From: Stromatinia cepivora
Taxonomy: Eukaryota; Ascomycota; Leotiomycetes; Helotiales; Sclerotiniaceae
DNA: 64,000 nt
Direction: 5' to 3'
Assembly (NCBI GenBank): GCA_014898415.1
Contig: RCTD01000014.1
Location: forward strand, 1,240,001 to 1,304,000
The translations under genes and the position numbers were made by a program. Below, one piece after another: positions 60,179-64,000 of this stretch. The first letter of the stretch is position 1. The number at the start of each line of letters is the position of its first letter. Under the pieces are notes generated by a model that ran no database searches, had not been told where the DNA came from, and worked only from the letters and a program-made list of their open reading frames with translations.

Positions 60179-60559
60179 ATGGCCTCAGAAACAAAAATTC
60201 AATTGGAGGAAAAGGTTCGTTCCTGGGGATTTTCATCAGTATTTACTTGGACAGATGCTCCGTGAGTTATTAGAGAACCCATAACTACACAGCCTCAATT
60301 ACTCCCCAAGACTCCATAACAAGGCTGATTCTAACTTTTAACTTCGCCTCATTCAAGAAATACTCATTACAACCCACATTCCCATGATGGTTTAACCACA
60401 CATCTTATCACGAAAGGTCAATTAACCATTACCTATCCAAAAGAAAGGGACCCTCAAAAAGTTACATATGGTGTTGGTGATAGAATTGATGTTGATGCTG
60501 GTAGGGTTCATGAAGTATGGATTGGTCCTGGGGGTTGTACGTATGTGATTGGAGAATGA
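60179..60559 (+). CDS. Small cupin-fold protein, 94 aa
   Basis: Exons 60179-60261 and 60358-60559 join over a 96-bp intron (GTGAGT donor, TCTAAC branch, AAG acceptor). After MASETKIQLEEKVRSWGF comes a compact cupin core. The first motif is NPHSHDGLTTHLITKGQLTI, with two His and a conserved Gly, and the second is GDRIDVDAGRVHEVWIGPGG, with a metal-type His. The protein ends YVIGE. Length and order match single-domain cupins. The substrate is unknown; a metal-dependent small enzyme or binding protein is likely. The gene appears intact. Confidence 0.78.
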
Positions 60560-61605
60560 ATGGATGCCACGTTTGGTTTGCCCTTTTGGTCTCTTGATCT
60601 CGCATATCCATACGAATGTCTTCGAATGCTTCATTACATGGTTGATAAGTAATATGGCATGGCAATGGCGATGATGATGGCGATGATGATGGCGATGAGG
60701 ATGGGTAAGGTGGGAGATGCACATGTTAAAACAAAGTAGCAGGTGTCGAGATTAGATAAGACTCAGTGACATGTATAAGATCTTTGGGAACATTGACAAC
60801 ATTACAAATGCTCGGAAATGAGTTGATGCATCTACCGTCCAAATTCAGACAAGCACCTGTGTTTATGTTACGCATGGCTGCGACATATGGATATGGGGCT
60901 GATGCGGTGAAATCAATGATATCTACACTGCCACTTCTGTCCATTAGAATTCGTAGCAGTTCCTCTTCCTCTTTGGTGCTATTCATATGGTATCATAAAC
61001 ATTCTACAAATTGTTCCCGGTCTTTACATGAATTCCTCTTGTTTCCATCTAGCAGACATCCAGATAGGTCCAACAGTCCCCGGATCTGGAATTTGCGTAT
61101 ACTTTCAGAAGTGCTGAGATTGTATATTACATAGGTACTTTGCTTTCCACATCAGATGAGATAGCTCCCCCCCCCCCCATAGCGGCTCCAGGTTTACGAC
61201 CAAATTACACTTCATTTCATTGGTTGACCAGCGCTAGCTTCCCCGGAAGAGACTCGCTCAGAATTATACCAGCTCCTTCTCCGCAAAAGAGTACTATGAT
61301 GGCAGGAACAGCTGGTAGGAAAAAGTCATCAATTACACTACAAATGACAATTTCCATCTATTAATTTACCTTTCCCAAATACAACTTTTCATCTTCGATA
61401 CCATTCATAACCACGAGTATTATCAACACCAGCACTCTTCTCTTGTTCAACTTACAGTCCATTCATTGTCCGAAATCGATTCAATCATTGACTTCAATGA
61501 TTCCTCTCAATTACACAATCCTTATATTGTTTTTATCTTGGTGGGCACTTCGCAATTTTGATCATTCCTTTCAACGATTACCTCACAATCTTAGCTATCT
61601 CAATT
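60560..61605. other. Spacer with a decayed-looking coding stretch
   Basis: Open frames on both strands at 60726-61364 show mild coding-like composition but change frame around a run of about 12 C at 61167-61180. No domain is recognised. They may be a gene remnant on either strand. Confidence 0.3.
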
Positions 61606-62208
61606 ATGTTCTTCCCATTCCCTTGCGCGAACCCGACGAAGTCGAACGCTAAGTCAAAAATGAATTCCAACGCGAAAAATGCGAACCAGGACTTTGGTAT
61701 CCCTGGTAACTCAGGTGCATCTCACTACCGACGTTTCAAGAATTACTTTTATAAGAATCAGAGCGGGCTTTGGAAAGGACATCCGGATGAACCGGTCATG
61801 AATGAACTTACGTTGAGAGCACTATTGGAGGTTGATGGGGACCCGTTGAGAATCGTACTATCTCCCGAATTACAATCTACAGCGGCGCCAAAGTTATCTC
61901 CATTAAAAACCTTAGCTCGACCAGGTGACATGGTGTACGAGCATAAAGTTCCCGTACAGTCAGGGCTTTGCAGAGCCCAAAAAACTTTAAGATCAGATGG
62001 TGCTGGAGTCACAAACGTTAATTCTCTCATTGTCAAGTCCCAAACCCCCTCTGCATACGACAAACCTCACAATGTCGGTAATACTCGACCTGAGCCAGTT
62101 CTTCGTATCGAGGCGGCTTCTCCAGTTTGTGTTGACGAAAACCCGTACCTTGACACTCATCTGGTACAGAAAAACCGACATTACCAATTTAATTTCGGGA
62201 ACAAGTAA
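61606..62208 (+). CDS. Hypothetical protein, about 200 aa
   Basis: The product is not recognised. A single exon from ATG 61606 (or from the internal ATG at 61660) runs to TAA 62206-62208. The sequence is hydrophilic, with an Asn/Lys/Ser-rich start (MNSNAKNANQDFGIPGNSG), ASHYRRFKNYFYKNQSGLWK, ELTLRALLEVDGDPLRIVLS and a C-terminus with two Cys-containing segments. There is no signal peptide, membrane span or catalytic motif. The frame is open to 61558 upstream without an ATG, so a 5' exon is possible. Confidence 0.5.
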   Translation: MFFPFPCANPTKSNAKSKMNSNAKNANQDFGIPGNSGASHYRRFKNYFYKNQSGLWKGHPDEPVMNELTLRALLEVDGDPLRIVLSPELQSTAAPKLSPLKTLARPGDMVYEHKVPVQSGLCRAQKTLRSDGAGVTNVNSLIVKSQTPSAYDKPHNVGNTRPEPVLRIEAASPVCVDENPYLDTHLVQKNRHYQFNFGNK

Positions 62209-63530
62209 GAGATTTTCACTTGATTGTCTTTTCTTTTCTCCTGACATTTTACCAAGTCTCCGAGCTGAGAGAAATTTCTAGTGGATCAGCGGATCGGCGT
62301 GTACTTGACCTTCATATGGAAAAAGATGAAGCAGTGGTGGTGCTAGTCATCAGATTTATGGATATCATCCAGCGTTCCTTCAACTTAATCTTCCCTTCCA
62401 TACTTAGAGTGACGGATAGCGAGCACTCAATAATAATTCATCTACTTCTACTTCTACCATTCTATTCCATTAATTACAAACTCTTATCATGTTATTACGT
62501 GACTGACTAGAGTTATGAATAAAGATATATCAAAAGCTTTAGGTAGGCACTAGTAAATCTTACATAACGGTCCCGGATGCGAAGCATCGCTCGCTTCATT
62601 CGTACCCATGTGTCTTCTCGGAGATTACATATGTAAGTCTAGTCTATCAGGCTGTTCTCTTGCTACCACATAGGGGGTTCTTGAGTCTCATGCACTATGC
62701 ATGGGTGGATGGATACTCAGAATCCCGATCCATCACAACGAATTCACACTACACAGCGGAGCTATATGTAAGATGTTAAGATATTAAGCTGTTAGTATAT
62801 TTCGATAGATATACCTTTTATAATGATTATTATTATTTTGATATATTATTTGAATTCTTTATTTATAAAGTTCTTTTTAATATTATAAGATTCATTATTT
62901 ATGTGTGAACTCTGCTTTTGCGGTATACTATGATGACTTTTGAGTGTCTGCTATTATACGTAAGTTAGAGAAGAATTACCGAAGTGGAGTGAGGGGTGGG
63001 GGGTGTGCAATGAGTTGAGAATATGTTGTGGATTACACAAGTTTGGCTTTGGGCTTTGTGAGAAGGAAAGAAGTACTAGGATGTTTCTGTTTATACTGTG
63101 ATATCCGCTCTGTTTCAAGAATTCCAGTAGCCCTGAGTTGTTTGACTAAGGGGGGTATGTTGTATATGTTGTATGGTTGTGATATCTGCTTGTTCTGGGG
63201 ACTTCTGATTATATGTTGTTGTTGTTGATATCGATAATGTGTCTTGGTTATAGATAATGGATTATTAATCTTACCTTCCCATTGCACTTTCTCATCGCTC
63301 CACCGCTTAAGGACTCGAGCGCGAGAGATTTTTTATAAAATACATATATATAATAGTTTTGAAGCTTCAGTGAGTATTAGTGCCGAAACATCTAATTCAC
63401 CCAATACATATATAAACACTCGCCAAACTCACCCACCGTAACTTCCACTAAGAAACTTTTGCTGTATTTACATCCCATATTTTCCAACACCTCATCCAAG
63501 ATCGATACTTTGAATCACTCATCCGCTTCG
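62209..63530. other. Intergenic region, nothing supported
   Basis: Short unassigned frames only (62220-62510, 63028-63441). An AT-rich patch lies at 62800-62900. No repeats of note. Confidence 0.35.
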
Positions 63531-63570
63531 ATGTTGAAGAGCGCTGGCATTACGGTTCGGTATTTGATAG
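63531..63570 (+). CDS. Possible first coding exon of a gene continuing to the right
   Basis: ATG at 63531 opens MLKSAGITVRYLI, which resembles a short mitochondrial-type targeting start, and ends at a good GTAGGT donor (63571). No matching downstream exon could be settled before the window ends; acceptor-like AG sites lie near 63767. Weak evidence. Confidence 0.2.
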
Positions 63571-64000
63571 GTAGGTATCTGGTTTAGAATTGGGATTGGG
63601 TGGAGAGAGTTGTATGATCTTAGTTCTGTAAATGGGTGTTTAGGGGTTTTTTATGGAAACTGTAGAAAATTGAGGATTTGCGGTAAAAGATTTGGGAAAA
63701 TAGGGGTTGTGTGATGTGATTGGGTTATTTTTCATCTCTGAGAATGATGTTCATGGCTACCTAATTAGTTGTCTAATCTCTCAAGATTATGGTAAGTTAT
63801 GATATGCAAAAAATACATTATCTCCCGTCGGCAAAGAAGAGAAATAAAACTAAGAAAAACCAAGAAAAAAAAGCAACACTACCAAATCAGCTCCTTAAAA
63901 GCTCTCTTTTGAGGTCTGCGGAAGAATCTTTCAGATATGCAAGAAGAGGCTTCAGTAAAAGTGTGGTTGGTTTCATCTACACTACGAGTATTCATCCAAG

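Overview
This is nuclear DNA of a filamentous ascomycete (Pezizomycotina). Genes carry short spliceosomal introns, mostly 46-60 bp, with GTAAGT-like donors and CTAAC/CTGAC branch sites. Gene islands alternate with very AT-rich islands holding decayed retroelements, and many stop codons look like C-to-T (or G-to-A) changes, as expected from repeat-induced point mutation (RIP). The gene content (GCP2, PI-PLC, SYLF protein, GH28, LysM, F-box) fits Leotiomycetes/Helotiales, but the genus cannot be fixed from sequence alone.

Layout. 1-5.9 kb: the 3' part of a large coiled-coil protein gene and a complete gamma-tubulin complex component 2 gene. 5.9-10.6 kb: no convincing gene. 10.6-13.0 kb: a frameshifted LysM protein gene and a gene ruined by nonsense codons. 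13.5 kb: an initiator tRNA-Met gene whose T-loop is split by a 53-bp insert with every hallmark of a spliceosomal intron. 14.6-25 kb: an AT-rich island with a RIP-decayed gene split by a Ty1/copia element (148-bp LTRs, 5-bp target duplication) and a solo LTR. 25-27.2 kb: an F-box gene. 28.5-30.2 kb: a gag-only LTR element. 30.3-37.5 kb: a decayed adenylation-domain gene, an intact GH28 gene, and a large decayed gene with two nonsense codons and a frameshift. 38.4 kb: an intron-containing tRNA-Thr. 39.8-49.1 kb: a cation/proton antiporter, a MITE, a small membrane protein, a SYLF-domain protein and a tiny zinc-ribbon-like protein. 49-56 kb: mostly non-coding, with a long-armed inverted-repeat element and a long TTA microsatellite. 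56.3-59.1 kb: a phosphoinositide phospholipase C gene with one exceptional 688-bp intron. 60-62.2 kb: a small cupin and a hypothetical protein.

The genes do not form one pathway. They are housekeeping and accessory genes interleaved with transposon debris. The standout observation is the initiator tRNA gene at 13522-13646: removing the GT-AG insert (GTAAGC donor, GACTAAC branch box, TTTCAG acceptor) leaves a perfect initiator cloverleaf. This suggests that the spliceosome, not the tRNA splicing endonuclease, processes this tRNA, and the same insert splits the Pol III B box.
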